Below, one piece after another: positions 62,001-64,000 of a stretch of DNA of 64,000 nt (position 1 is the stretch's first letter; the number at the start of each line of letters is the position of its first letter). The notes beneath the pieces were generated by a model. It saw nothing but the letters and a program-made list of their open reading frames with translations, was not told where the DNA came from and searched no databases. This DNA comes from Ariolimax columbianus (lineage: Eukaryota > Mollusca > Gastropoda > Stylommatophora > Arionidae). Position numbers and translations under genes: made by a program. The DNA lies in NCBI GenBank assembly GCA_036924085.1, contig JAVGWX010000003.1, positions 126,910,974 to 126,974,973 on the forward strand. Direction: 5' to 3'.

Positions 62001-62116
62001 TATTTCCAGAGTGGTTTGACACGCGTGACTGCACTTGCTTGGAAGAATGACAACTTGGTATTTGGAGATTCCGAAGGTTTACAATGTCTGTGGGATCTCA
62101 AAGCAAAAATATCCAG
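18649..62116 (+). CDS. WDR11: WDR11 orthologue (WD repeat-containing protein 11), 5' 18 coding exons, 3' end outside window
   Basis: Exons: 18649-18728, 20778-20847, 22868-22909, 26042-26195, 27234-27407, 30721-30819, 36848-37074, 38981-39104, 42248-42429, 43947-44099, 47425-47578, 50410-50494, 53471-53577, 55270-55342, 57323-57431, 58454-58584, 60456-60582, 62010-62116. They sum to 2,198 nt (732 codons plus 2 nt) with consistent phase. The product aligns along its length with known WDR11: HNKDACDWGWQG at residues 17-28, then LILWNADTGTKLWKKSY, LNDCLQL, LLYPREIIILDLEMNQTVG, IRMCPPL, KPLELWDLRT and WSPSHSL. WDR11 is known to form two beta-propellers plus a C-terminal helical region. It works with FAM91A1 in tethering endosome-derived vesicles at the trans-Golgi, and is linked to Hedgehog signalling. 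The ATG is chosen because its 27-residue exon matches the length and HNK...DW pattern of the known N-terminus. The last exons lie past 64000. Confidence 0.95.
19310..19834. repeat. Direct repeat pair flanking an inverted mariner fragment
   Basis: About 156 bp beginning TAGCTGTGTTCTTGTAGCAT at 19310 recur from 19677 with few differences. Between them, 19468-19677 is the reverse complement of 17010-17215, the 5' part of the mariner relic at 16.6-17.2 kb. A piece of the flanking repeat, including TTGAATACCAGGATTCCAAG in the other orientation, also occurs near 43.76 kb, so it is dispersed. Confidence 0.85.
20562..20589. repeat. Poly-C tract in WDR11 intron 1
   Basis: A pure run of about 28 cytosines. 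Confidence 0.92.
20778..20847 (+). CDS. WDR11: WDR11 exon 2
   Basis: Residues 27-50, reading GWQGYLAYGCQNLVTVVEP. The acceptor is TATTCAG and the donor GTGAGT. This is the first blade region of the N-terminal propeller. Confidence 0.93.
20943..21293 (-). mobile_element. Repeat family B, full-length copy with CAA-rich tail
   Basis: In minus orientation it runs from GGGGAGGAAGACTAACGTC to a GCATTCGCAAACAACAACAA tail. TTAATAATTGT at 20932-20942 and 21294-21304 is an 11-bp target-site duplication, so this is a retroposed unit of about 350 bp. I see no tRNA-like head. Other copies are at 26.8, 27.6, 33.9, 42.8 and 46.7 kb. Confidence 0.85.
21596..22278. repeat. 31-bp minisatellite in WDR11 intron 2
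   Basis: Roughly 22 variants of a unit such as CAGAGACACTGGGACAAAAG plus CACTACTATA are arranged in tandem. The unit is about 31 bp with occasional shortened copies. Two open frames (21651-22010 and 22007-22348) arise because the unit lacks stops, giving repetitive RDTGTKGTT-like peptides. They are not regarded as genes. Confidence 0.95.
22868..22909 (+). CDS. WDR11: WDR11 exon 3 (42-bp microexon)
   Basis: Encodes exactly 14 residues, VIQVLDKHKGVVSQ, between TTGACAG and GTAACT. It matches the known QVLEKHK region. It is symmetrical, so skipping would keep the frame. Confidence 0.92.
23110..25640 (+). pseudogene. Decayed non-LTR retroelement (RT to C-terminus), interrupted by a second element
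   Basis: The plus strand has a pre-RT part from about 23160, SQCGFRKSRGRTLTI (about 23545-23590) and NVTFIDQEKAFGGVNR (about 23635-23685). After the insertion it resumes with a degenerate RRGCVLS motif (about 24575), MTIKRQPAQCS and FMYLGSVCTVDGKLD (about 24800-24915). The C-terminal end near 25375-25560 reads VILQGCSMINRH and then a KKHFKSST-like stretch. There are many stops. Confidence 0.7.
23735..24490 (-). pseudogene. Nested retroelement RT C-terminal region
   Basis: The minus-strand frame 24417-24064 reads MEINAGKTKLI, then DRFKYLGPIVRDEGSK, LARIAQTIAAL and ILYACETW-like FLYACETWTVTADLQQRI. This is the post-catalytic RT portion of a LINE related to families common in molluscs and fishes. 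The open stretch is 117 codons. Further 3' sequence to about 23735 is frameshifted. It splits the plus-strand retroelement around it, so it is the younger insertion. No clear target-site duplication was found. Confidence 0.75.
26042..26195 (+). CDS. WDR11: WDR11 exon 4
   Basis: Residues 65-116, VKWAHEYYHHDL through RLASSDTHGQIIVWDVG to NKPVL. It has a canonical WD strand (IIVWD). Donor GTAAGA follows at 26196, and the glycine codon is split 1/2. Confidence 0.96.
26683..26845 (+). mobile_element. SINE family A, 3'-truncated copy
   Basis: It has the head (GGTGCGGGCTAGTGATTAAG) and body up to GATGCACTGGGCTGATGAG, where it joins repeat family B. It is diverged from the consensus. Confidence 0.8.
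26846..27157 (-). mobile_element. Repeat family B copy
   Basis: In minus orientation it begins GGGGAAGAAGACTAACGTC at 27157 and runs through the family body. The CAA-rich tail is missing at the junction with the SINE A fragment. Confidence 0.8.
27234..27407 (+). CDS. WDR11: WDR11 exon 5
   Basis: Residues 116-174, MQWLSNQDACRDLLVCLHPP then LILWNADTGTKLWKKSY. This is one of the most conserved WDR11 segments. Acceptor TTGATAG, donor GTAAGT. Confidence 0.97.
27629..27958 (+). mobile_element. Repeat family B, full-length copy
   Basis: ATGCATATCCCC at 27617-27628 and 27959-27970 is a perfect 12-bp target-site duplication. The tail is AACAACAACA. This confirms the ends and orientation of the family. 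Confidence 0.88.
28620..28920. repeat. Dispersed repeat family H, copy 1
   Basis: Shares with 34310-34590 a series of phrases: a TTTACA...GATATTT stretch, then a GACACATC motif, later AGGGTCTTGG and GCTGACC...GCAGCCAG. Both copies are diverged. Type unknown; part resembles the 3' region of SINE A in reverse. Confidence 0.55.
29725..29875 (+). mobile_element. SINE family F fragment
   Basis: B-box-like GAGTTCAGTCCTG, then TTAGGAAAGACAAGATGACA and GAACTGATCAC, as in other family F copies. The tRNA-like head is poor. Confidence 0.5.
29896..30569. mobile_element. piggyBac-type non-autonomous element (MITE), copy 1
   Basis: It has perfect 13-bp terminal inverted repeats (CCTTTAGCACGCC at 29896-29908; GGCGTGCTAAAGG at 30557-30569). 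They are flanked by TTAT at 29892-29895 and 30570-30573. Part of the interior (around TATCTCAGAAACTAACAAAC) is the inverted counterpart of a segment in the element at 58.9 kb, which has TTAA flanks. There is no transposase frame. Confidence 0.8.
30721..30819 (+). CDS. WDR11: WDR11 exon 6
   Basis: Residues 174-207, reading GQDCIIFVSDF then KTPSSNGKKFYISSPSQ. It matches the known VFISDFSPSKPPS...KVYISSP region. The acceptor is a strong TTTTGCAG; donor GTAATT. Confidence 0.95.
31074..33454 (-). mobile_element. GAA-tailed Jockey-like element, 5'-truncated, split by a sister copy
   Basis: The minus strand holds the end of the RT (MFADNLAMW near 33400, family FADD changed to FADN), a long thumb/linker frame (33184-32495), RNase H (32531-32133, VVQWVPSHC) and, beyond the insertion at 31318-31970, the knuckle region and tail (31320-31074). 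AAACAGCCATC (31063-31073) and AAACAGTCATC (33455-33465) form an 11-bp target-site duplication with one mismatch. The first RNase H residues after HAYT are deleted. ORF1, endonuclease and most of the RT are absent. Confidence 0.88.
31318..31970 (+). mobile_element. GAA-tailed Jockey-like element inserted in its own relative
   Basis: This 5'-truncated copy starts within RNase H and carries VVQWVPSHCNIQGNEEAD and the knuckle region. A TGA near 31771 disrupts the CPCG motif. It ends in a GAAGAAGAAGAAGAA tail. GAATGGGTGGTAC (31305-31317) and GAATAGGTGGTAC (31971-31983) are the target-site duplication, lying in the RYHLFNK codons of the outer element. It is therefore younger than the outer copy. 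Confidence 0.9.
33862..33910 (-). mobile_element. RTE-like 3' terminal fragment
   Basis: In minus orientation it reads AGTGACGCTCTGCAAAGGAC followed by ATGCTACATGATGATGAG. This matches the 3' ends at 3921-3960 and 46541-46577. Confidence 0.6.
33911..34090 (+). mobile_element. Repeat family B, 3' part
   Basis: It has CCTGGAGGATCCCTGTCCAC, ATCATCAGCACACTCAGGATG and GGGCTCATGAAAGTGTGAG as in the other B copies. The 5' part is lacking. Confidence 0.65.
34310..34590. repeat. Dispersed repeat family H, copy 2
   Basis: Aligns with 28620-28920 through GGTCTGACACATCCGACTTC, AGGGTCTTGGCAGCTCTGG and GCTGACCGCTGCTGC-like phrases. Its character is unknown. Confidence 0.55.
34640..35280. other. WDR11 intron 6 segment, mostly unrecognised
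   Basis: A 73-codon frame at 34736-34957 has two hydrophobic stretches but no family I recognise. It is probably chance or a decayed repeat. The part 34985-35125 resembles repeat pieces near 8.9, 39.3 and 52.8 kb. Confidence 0.35.
35300..35590. repeat. Degenerate short-period GATTGGGATGGTTTCTGG-like repeat
   Basis: Loose repetition of an 18- to 30-bp motif combining GATTGGGATG and GGTTTCTGG. The frames over it are incidental. Confidence 0.7.
35669..36035. repeat. 61-bp tandem array, about 6 copies
   Basis: The unit contains TGTCACATTTTACAGTTGAG then CTTTGATATCTGTACCTCTC and AACAAGTTTTTTAAAATTT. Copies differ by few bases. A single related sequence (GTCACATTTTACAGTTGGGC) sits at 57861-57900, suggesting the array grew from a dispersed repeat. 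Confidence 0.93.
36180..36620. repeat. GC-richer block in intron 6, unclassified
   Basis: It begins near GGCGGAGGCGCGCCATTTTC and contrasts with AT-rich flanks. It includes a 27-bp direct duplication (GTGAAAGTTGTGCAAGAGTG plus TGACTGT) around 36361-36412. No coding domain was recognised. Confidence 0.4.
36848..37074 (+). CDS. WDR11: WDR11 exon 7
   Basis: Residues 207-282, GQIQELKNLFGYLKK, then EETVTLNDCLQL, LLYPREIIILDLEMNQTVG, ending SSSFTM. The acceptor CTGTCTTTTAG at 36847 is preferred over an in-frame upstream AG at 36766, because the length then fits the known protein. Donor GTAAGT. Confidence 0.94.
37430..38600 (+). pseudogene. Decayed piggyBac-type transposase
   Basis: Reading through stops, the plus strand gives FQNLLTADEVRSLI (about 37440-37485). 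Later it has ELCKYVAVLSLMGIDRRPVISDFWS (split here across 38254-38334; compare the piggyBac ELYRFIALLI...ISDYWS region), then PYEELSIDEMVIGFKGRWQF (about 38488-38548). The last matches the DE-M-FKGR core around a catalytic aspartate. Stops and frameshifts are frequent. A piece at 37700-37910 (NAWNALPLEIVVTETIN-like) looks like a LINE end and may be a later insertion. Confidence 0.7.
38981..39104 (+). CDS. WDR11: WDR11 exon 8
   Basis: Residues 283-324, VISCWQRDVLMCLHENGSVS then VRVRRRNNAVTT. It matches the known CLHENG...LRVRR segment. Acceptor GGTTTCAG, donor GTAAAG. Confidence 0.95.
39515..42157 (+). mobile_element. GAA-tailed Jockey-like retrotransposon, longest copy (RT to 3' end)
   Basis: The first frame (to 40706) holds the RT: GYRPISLLS, AGFRQHRST, DLEKAFDKVW, QGVPQGGVLSP and FADDLAMW (catalytic DD at 40461-40466). 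A one-base deletion near 40685 shifts into the second frame (about 40690-41755) with thumb and RNase H (YTDGS, AEAEAL, LLTDAL, VPSHC). An extra base near 41710 and an 8-bp deletion near 41912 shift it again before the CPCGTGKMTAEHLLQNC knuckle and GAA tail. ATACATAAATACA at 39502-39514 and 42158-42170 is a perfect 13-bp target-site duplication. ORF1 and endonuclease are lost; the copy is dead but fairly young. Confidence 0.95.
42248..42429 (+). CDS. WDR11: WDR11 exon 9
   Basis: Residues 324-384, DDTPTQLSMEVAYDLRCQSD to MSDSRVMFWELTGVQ. It contains a WD-type strand (VMFWEL). It starts 90 bp after the Jockey target-site duplication, so that insertion came close to the acceptor (CCATGTAG). Confidence 0.95.
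42826..43055 (+). mobile_element. Repeat family B copy
   Basis: Family body from GGCAGCCTGGCTAATGAGG to a TTCACAAACAAACAACAAC tail. The 5' portion (42680-42825) is only weakly similar. Confidence 0.75.
43402..43740 (+). mobile_element. SINE-like element C with tRNA-like head
   Basis: The head has GGGGCTCAGTGGTCTCGAGG (A-box region) and a B box of GGGTTTGAATC. A body of about 250 bp follows. It is a single recognisable copy here, so the boundaries are approximate. Confidence 0.55.
43947..44099 (+). CDS. WDR11: WDR11 exon 10
   Basis: Residues 385-435, PTGNESSVLAPLLSPGWDM to LALSDIIGTSQ. It is less conserved, matching the variable loop before the LKFLLTG region. Acceptor TTTTCCAG, donor GTATGC. 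Confidence 0.88.
44225..44645 (+). mobile_element. RTE-like 3' fragment with GAT tail
   Basis: A frame open for 112 codons (44224-44562) includes KMGFYRRMLQIPWTAKKIND, then SSFFGHVIRRGGLEH and GKRDRGRSREK. This is the post-RT region of RTE-like elements. It ends near GATGATGATGATT at 44626-44641. It is 5'-truncated. Confidence 0.75.
45255..45480 (+). mobile_element. SINE family F copy
   Basis: The tRNA-like head is clear: GTAGAGTAGTGGTAGAGTTC (A box) and GGTTCGATTCC (B box). The body has AAATGGATACTTGCC, then GGAAGGGAACTGACCACC. The 3' end is CCCGACAGCAGAATCTG. Confidence 0.75.
45900..46215 (+). pseudogene. Non-LTR element C-terminal zinc-knuckle fragment
   Basis: A frame including LPLCRHCFHPNETVRHLLIE and C (C-x2-C...H...C) matches the C-terminal knuckle after RNase H in Jockey-related elements. 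RTGHPGVNSHL precedes it. The last about 60 bp (TGCCAAGAGAAGCCTTGTTC onward) are tandemly duplicated at 46097-46218. Confidence 0.7.
46480..46727 (-). mobile_element. RTE-like 3' fragment
   Basis: In minus orientation it reads ERTVIEGMVQSKRGRPRRRW, then LDMTLEQAGDLTRDR and ending MGATFCEGHAT. The nucleic acid end ACATGCTACATGATGATC follows at 46541. It is close to the fragment at 3.5-3.96 kb. Confidence 0.75.
46728..47061 (+). mobile_element. Repeat family B, near full-length copy
   Basis: Begins GGGAAGGAAGACTAATGTC and ends GGGTATTCAACAACAACAAC. It lies next to the RTE-like 3' fragment. Confidence 0.82.
47425..47578 (+). CDS. WDR11: WDR11 exon 11
   Basis: Residues 436-487, PVQLKFLLAGLTSGISA then VIRMCPPLTNRNIDTYQPL. 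It matches the known LKFLLTGLLSG and IRMCPPLT segment. Acceptor TTTTTCACAG, donor GTAAAA. Confidence 0.97.
47690..47912 (+). mobile_element. SINE family F copy
   Basis: Head with GGTAAAGGTACCGGGTTTAACTCCC, then the family core and the 3' end CCCTGACAGCAGTATGTGC followed by TATGGGACTACC. Confidence 0.68.
47930..48095 (+). mobile_element. SINE family F, second adjacent copy
   Basis: Head with GGGCTTGAATTCAATCACTGG, core GTAAATGGATACCTGAATTAC and AGGAACTGGTCATCCCAC. It immediately follows another F copy. Confidence 0.6.
48127..48394 (-). mobile_element. SINE family D, full-length copy
   Basis: In minus orientation the head is GAGAGCCGCGTAGCGCAGTG with a B-box-like GGGTTCATTCC. The body holds GTAAAAGCGGCGAGGGAGAG. 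TTGTTAGGTG at 48117-48126 and 48395-48404 is a 10-bp target-site duplication. Confidence 0.88.
48784..49455. repeat. 65-bp satellite-like array, about 10 copies
   Basis: Units start at 48784, 48849, 48914, 48979 and so on every 65 bp, each with CAATGTGCCAAAACATAAAC, then CAGCCTTAGTAAAACAGAATG. From about the fourth copy, paired variants (TCAGTCAATG/TCAGTCAGTG and AAATGTGG/AAATATGG) alternate, suggesting a 130-bp higher-order unit. Confidence 0.95.
49931..50011. repeat. TCTA tetranucleotide microsatellite
   Basis: About 20 uninterrupted copies of TCTA/CTAT in WDR11 intron 11. The LSIYLSIY peptide frame over it is an artefact. Confidence 0.97.
50410..50494 (+). CDS. WDR11: WDR11 exon 12
   Basis: Residues 487-515, GTHSGSVQIANVDSGQVERE then YNLHSSPI plus two bases of an arginine. 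It matches the GTSNGSVLVYHL...HSCEVKG region. The acceptor (TATAATATAAG) has a weak pyrimidine tract; phase and homology support it. Confidence 0.92.
51352..51568 (-). mobile_element. SINE family F copy
   Basis: In minus orientation: GTCTGACTAGTGTATTGGTA with GAGCACTTGC (tRNA-like head) and GGGTTCAGCTCTTG, then AAATGGGTACTTGACTTACG and GGAAGAGAACTGACCA. It is one of the clearest F heads. Confidence 0.78.
51731..51960 (+). mobile_element. SINE family A copy, diverged
   Basis: A full head (GACGTGGGCTAGGGTTAAG), body and TTTTTTAATGG end. Flanks AATGGACTGATCAG (51718-51731) and AATGGACGATCAG (about 51959) look like a target-site duplication with a one-base indel. Confidence 0.78.
52213..52470 (+). 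mobile_element. SINE family D, full-length copy
   Basis: GGGAGCCATGTAGCACAGTG head with A box and GGGTTCATTCCCC B box; body with GGTCGACCCCGCCTTAAATG then GTAAAAGCGGCGAGGGAGAG. CAATAATAGT at 52203-52212 and 52471-52480 is a 10-bp target-site duplication. Confidence 0.9.
52868..53062 (+). mobile_element. SINE family F, diverged copy
   Basis: Head-like GCTTCAGAGTGGTTACAGGG and GGATTCAATCACTGG, then AGCAGCAAGGATAGTAACTA and the CTCCATCACTT end. It sits directly before a SINE A. Confidence 0.55.
53081..53328 (+). mobile_element. SINE family A, full-length copy
   Basis: GGGGACGGCGTGGGCCAATG head, GGTTTGATCCCC B box, close match to the copy at 13.9 kb and an ACAAACAAAT tail. Flanks AAATAAACCTCA (53069-53080) and AATAAAACCTCA (53328-53339) are a near-perfect duplication. 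Confidence 0.9.
53471..53577 (+). CDS. WDR11: WDR11 exon 13
   Basis: Residues 515-551, GIEWSGLKSFISYAYPNPGP then LVKNEIFILNITS. It matches the known GIEWTSLTSFLSFA and VRNELQLVDL segments. Acceptor AACCAG, donor GTGAGT. Confidence 0.96.
53876..54090. repeat. 72-bp tandem triplication
   Basis: Three near-identical 72-bp units (CATATCATATCTACTCTTC through ACTCTTTATTTCAG). Because 72 is a multiple of three, two overlapping frames stay open (24-residue periodic peptides). No evidence of a gene. Confidence 0.93.
54147..54592 (-). mobile_element. GAA-tailed Jockey-like element, short 3' copy
   Basis: The minus-strand frame reads LAKEGARLPQ, YTKNDAYYQLNRREQ and CPCGTGKMTTEHLLQNC, then the tail TTCTTCTTCTTC in the plus direction. 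TCCCATCAGAGTGTTC at 54131-54146 and 54593-54608 is a perfect 16-bp target-site duplication. The copy is only about 446 bp and still open over most of its length, so it is young. Confidence 0.95.
54895..55078 (-). mobile_element. SINE family F copy
   Basis: In minus orientation it has AAATGGGTACCTGACTTATG and GTGAGGAAGGGAACTGGCCA, with a 3' end resembling TTCTGACCAGCGG. The head is poorly kept. Confidence 0.6.
55270..55342 (+). CDS. WDR11: WDR11 exon 14
   Basis: Residues 551-575, GKQEQLRTNRENESPIEMLA then ISHL. It corresponds to the known GERGNDESAIEMIKVSHLK. Acceptor GTGTATAG, donor GTGAGT. Confidence 0.94.
55430..55730 (-). pseudogene. Jockey-like C-terminal relic
   Basis: The minus strand reads HTQMNAYVEQSARILKNILQ followed by ECPLYSGMRC, matching the last knuckle C and CPLY of Jockey-related C-termini, then TELRQKL. 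It is a sister of the split fragment at 7.3-8.2 kb. Confidence 0.6.
55793..55811. repeat. Poly-G tract
   Basis: About 16 or more guanines in WDR11 intron 14. Confidence 0.9.
56523..56754 (+). mobile_element. SINE family E (tRNA head, RTE-like 3' end), copy 1
   Basis: The head GGCTGCGTGGCCTAGGGGTG (A box) and GGTTCGATACCC (B box) is followed by a body and a 3' end GAAGCGACGTTTTGTAAAAG GACATGCGAC at 56724-56753. That end resembles the 3' end of RTE-like elements in this window. TATATATTATGA (56511-56522) and TATACATTATGA (56755-56766) form a 12-bp duplication with one mismatch. Confidence 0.85.
57323..57431 (+). CDS. WDR11: WDR11 exon 15
   Basis: Residues 575-611, QYFMLLFKDKPLELWDLRTQ then IIRELPRNFPKPTTA. 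It has a strong WD strand and matches RDKPLELWDVRT. Acceptor TCTCTTTCAG, donor GTAAGT. Confidence 0.97.
57602..57837 (+). mobile_element. SINE family E, copy 2
   Basis: Head GGTGGCATAGCCTAGGAGTG with a B-box-like GAGTTCAAATCCC; shares CTGTGTCCAGTTTG, TCTCCACGTACAGAAA and GCCAAGAAACTTATAA with copy 1. Its 3' end is GAAGCGGCATTCTGTAAAGG ACATGCTAC (57808-57836), even closer to the RTE-like end. Confidence 0.82.
58454..58584 (+). CDS. WDR11: WDR11 exon 16
   Basis: Residues 612-655, VWSPSHSLRTLRKKLLD then a serine-rich acidic loop (SVPSSAPSNSMTSSVDSQEE). It matches WSPSHNLKSLRKK. The donor is AA|GTATTT, weaker than the others. Read-through would add only YLF-like residues before TAA. Confidence 0.92.
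58921..59635. mobile_element. piggyBac-type non-autonomous element (MITE), copy 2
   Basis: The terminal inverted repeats CCTTTACCGCACC (58921-58933) and GGTGCGGTAAAGG (59623-59635) are perfect and flanked by TTAA on both sides (58917-58920, 59636-59639). TTAA target use is the hallmark of piggyBac elements. There is no transposase frame. Interior GTTAGTTTCTGAGATACAAG matches the 29.9-30.6 kb element in reverse. Confidence 0.9.
60456..60582 (+). CDS. WDR11: WDR11 exon 17
   Basis: Residues 655-697: a basic start (DKKEKRKN), REHFVMTDKEGTVFHFIVEG, then VTKIPPE. It matches REHFVFTDIDGQVYHLTVEG. Acceptor GTTCAG, donor GTAAGC. Confidence 0.96.
60930..61140 (+). pseudogene. Possible LINE C-terminal fragment
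   Basis: The frame LFGQVAHFAKGTSIRQLLKQ resembles the LFGHVARL...PAHQAL region near the end of some LINE ORFs. It is short and GC-richer than its flanks; other explanations are possible. Confidence 0.35.
61235..61934. mobile_element. Palindromic mariner derivative (foldback element) in intron 17
   Basis: The left arm (61235 to about 61590) and right arm (about 61600-61934) are inverted copies. Ends read CGAGAAGTGTTCAAATGAAA and, reversed, CGAGGCATGTTCAAATGAAA, typical of mariner ends, next to TA at 61233. Both arms contain the start of a mariner transposase (PYSVDQRTVIQFLTAEG). The centre pairs AAGAAGGACGCAAGTTAAC with GTTAACTCACGTCCTTCTT. It cannot encode a full transposase. The 92-codon frame at 61646-61924 is a shadow. 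Confidence 0.85.
62010..62116 (+). CDS. WDR11: WDR11 exon 18 (last in window)
   Basis: Residues 698-733, SGLTRVTALAWKNDNLVFGD then LQCLWDLKAKIS plus two bases of arginine. It matches ITCIAWKGDTLVLGD and FWDLKGR. Acceptor TATTTCCAG, donor GTGAAT. The next exon was not found before 64000. Confidence 0.96.
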
Positions 62117-62359
62117 GTGAATTACATGCATCTCTTAATTTCTTTTTTATGTTTGTTCTTTATAATGCTTATAGGTGTTAGCTTGATATATCTAAATAAG
62201 CAGTGATGAACCTGAGGTTGTTGGTATCGCCATTGAACTTGTCCAGAATTCTTTACACAATTCATATATATTCTGTAACAACTACAGAGCATAATTTACA
62301 ACAATAAATACCGCCATTGGGGTAATGCTCAACTAATTCAAAAAGGAAAGAAAAAGCCA

Positions 62360-62630
62360 TAGGATATTTCAATCTTCTCTGACCCGAGATTAACGATAAA
62401 GTTTCTGGAAGTATATCATCCAGCTGACAATAAAGCAATTATACAAACAACACATATCATCAATGTCAACTTCTACTGGATTCCAGAACATATGTACATA
62501 TCATGCAATGGGAAAGCAAATAGTTTAGCGAAGCTAGCAGCAAATATGACTCAAATAAACACCCTAGTCAGCTTGCAGGAAGGAAAACAGATGCTTAAAA
62601 ACAAAAAATGTTGTGTGTGCATTAGTCTTA
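62360..62630 (+). pseudogene. Jockey-like RNase H fragment
   Basis: The frame runs FSDPRLTIKFLEVYHPADN, then FYWIPEH (the W-P-H end motif of RNase H), GKANSLAKLAAN and MTQINTLVSLQEGKQ. It is open for about 90 codons. The family differs from the GAA-tailed one. Confidence 0.65.
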
Positions 62631-62634
62631 TTTA

Positions 62635-62710
62635 TCTAATCCCCCTAGGCAGTGTGCGTTGCACTATGTTTTTATTTTGCACCTGTCGGCCCAGTGCATC
62701 TGACAATTTT
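62635..62710 (-). mobile_element. SINE family A 3' fragment
   Basis: In minus orientation it holds TCAGATGCACTGGGCCGACA, GGTGCAAAATAAAAACA and GTGCAACGCACACTGCC, the 3' body of family A. It lies directly after the RNase H fragment. Confidence 0.7.
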
Positions 62711-63074
62711 AAAAGAGGAATAGCTGAACCAATAGACGGAGGTGTTTACTTGACACATTATGAATACATAAATTATCCACCCAAACAAAAATGACAGCAT
62801 AAACAAATATAATCTAAACAAATACCGAAACAAGATAGACTCTCCACACAAAACCTAACTACTGCAGTGCAGCCCGCATTGAACTGTCTTATATTGATGG
62901 GTGCAGTACCTATCCAAGGCAGTTCAACACGTGATACTCATTTGATCAGAACTCACTACAGAAAAATAAAACCGTAGCCAACAATCACTAATAACTTGTA
63001 TAGTTCCATGTAAAAACTACAAAGCACTTACAAATCTCTGAACTTGGCATTGGCTGCAAACAGCTCAGCTGATC

Positions 63075-63270
63075 TAGTTTATTTAACAGCAAAAAGAGCT
63101 TGTCCAGGAACAGTACTAGTGGATGTACACATGTCCTATCTCTGTTCCTCATGTTTGGCACATTTGCAGCAGATGTTCAGTGACCACTCACAATCATTTC
63201 AGACATGCACTCATCAATAGTTCATATCATTAGTTTATTGAACAGATGATGTCTCAAGCTTGTGTGATTT
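63075..63270 (-). pseudogene. Decayed GAA-tailed Jockey C-terminal region
   Basis: The minus strand reads SLRHHLFNKLMI, TDECMSE and, after shifts, EHLLQMC, aligning with LRYHLFNKLKIGGTDECPCG and EHLLQNC of better copies. The 23-bp array at 63280-63475 lies at its 5' side. Confidence 0.6.
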
Positions 63271-63279
63271 ATGCAAAGT

Positions 63280-63475
63280 TTTGAGATTGACTTGTGTAAA
63301 GTTTTGAGATTGACTTGTGCAAAGTTTTGTGATTGACTTGTGTAAAGTTTTGAGATTGACCTGTGTAAAATTTTGTGATTGGCTTGTGTAAAGTTTTGTG
63401 ATTGACTTGTGCAAAGTTTTGTGATTGACTTGTGCAACGTTTTATGATTGACCTGTGTAAAGTTTTGAGATTGCA
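63280..63475. repeat. 23-bp tandem array, about 8 copies
   Basis: Unit GAGATTGACTTGTGTAAAGT plus TTT, with variants. It produces a 95-codon minus-strand frame of SQNFTQ/NHKTLHK-like residues that is not a gene. Confidence 0.93.
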
Positions 63476-63576
63476 GCATGTTAAATTCGATTGTCCTGGT
63501 AATATGCACCTTTTTTTAAAACTGTATTATACCAAACTTCTAACCTTATTTAGAGTTATTAACCATCACAAGTAAA

Positions 63577-63968
63577 ACAATGAACCTGAGACAACCATAT
63601 ACTGTGTGTACTCATACAATGAACCTGAGACAACCATATACTGTGTGTACTCATACAATGGACCTGAGACAACCACATACTGTGTGTACTCATACAATGG
63701 ACCTGAGACAACCATATACTGTGTGTACTCATACAATGGACCTGAGACAACCATATACTGTGTGTACTCATAAAATGGACCTGAGACAACCATATACTGT
63801 GTGTACTCAAACAATGGATCTGAGACAACCATATACTGTGTGTACTCATACAATGGACCTGAGACAACCATATACTGTGTGTACTCAAACAATGGACCTG
63901 AGACAACCATATACTGTGTGTACTCATACAATGGACCTGAGACAACCATATACTATGTGTACTCATCT
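63577..63968. repeat. 39-bp tandem array, about 10 copies
   Basis: Unit CAATGGACCTGAGACAACCA plus TATACTGTGTGTACTCATA. Because 39 is divisible by three and the unit lacks stops, 127-135-codon frames stay open on both strands with 13-residue periodicity. Near the window edge, so the array may end here or continue beyond. Confidence 0.95.
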
Positions 63969-64000
63969 CTGAAATTCAAAAGAGCAAGTTCTGTACGAAA

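Noticed and set aside
63280..63475. Regular short repeats resembling a CRISPR array
   Set aside because: Units are contiguous 23-bp copies without unique spacers, in eukaryotic DNA.
63559..63972. Three overlapping 127-135-codon frames on both strands
   Set aside because: All come from a 39-bp repeat whose length is divisible by three and which lacks stops; there is no start context, domain or splice evidence.

Overview
This is a window of AT-rich animal nuclear DNA. It carries one clearly recognisable host gene, on the + strand: an orthologue of WDR11 (WD repeat domain 11). I traced 18 coding exons between 18649 and 62116. Every junction has GT/AG ends and the codon phase carries through all 17 introns, giving about 732 codons. 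Vertebrate WDR11 is about 1,220 residues, so the 3' part of the gene (rest of the second propeller and the C-terminal helical region) lies beyond the right edge. Only about 5% of the gene span is coding. The rest is intron filled with layered mobile elements. No rRNA, genuine tRNA gene, CRISPR array or operon is visible.

The organism is probably a lophotrochozoan, most likely a mollusc and perhaps a gastropod. This is inferred from the retroelement mix (Jockey-like elements with a C-terminal CxC...H...C knuckle, RTE-like elements with GAT tails, mariner, piggyBac and several tRNA-headed SINEs) and from the WDR11 sequence. It is not proven.

Layout. 1-18000: upstream intergenic DNA with a mariner relic (2.7-3.4 kb), RTE-like relics (3.5, 4.2-5.8 and 9.5-11.3 kb), a GAA-tailed Jockey insertion inside another retroelement relic (7.3-8.2 kb), SINEs, another Jockey-like relic (15.4-16.1 kb) and a second mariner (16.6-17.2 kb). 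18000-18648: probable 5' flank of WDR11. 18649-62116: WDR11 exons 1-18. Large introns hold a 31-bp minisatellite (intron 2), a nested pair of retroelement relics (intron 3), a self-nested Jockey pair with two readable target-site duplications (intron 6), a piggyBac transposase relic (intron 7), a nearly RT-complete but frameshifted Jockey (intron 8), a 65-bp satellite array (intron 11), a 72-bp array (intron 13), a piggyBac-type MITE with TTAA ends (intron 16) and a long palindromic mariner derivative (intron 17). 62117-64000: intron 18, with decayed Jockey pieces and 23-bp and 39-bp arrays that create spurious long ORFs.

I found no new biochemical system. The most rewarding signals are evolutionary. 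One tRNA-headed SINE shares its 3' end with RTE-like LINEs in the same window. Two SINE families with different tRNA heads share a body. Several insertions have readable target-site duplications that give a relative order of events.
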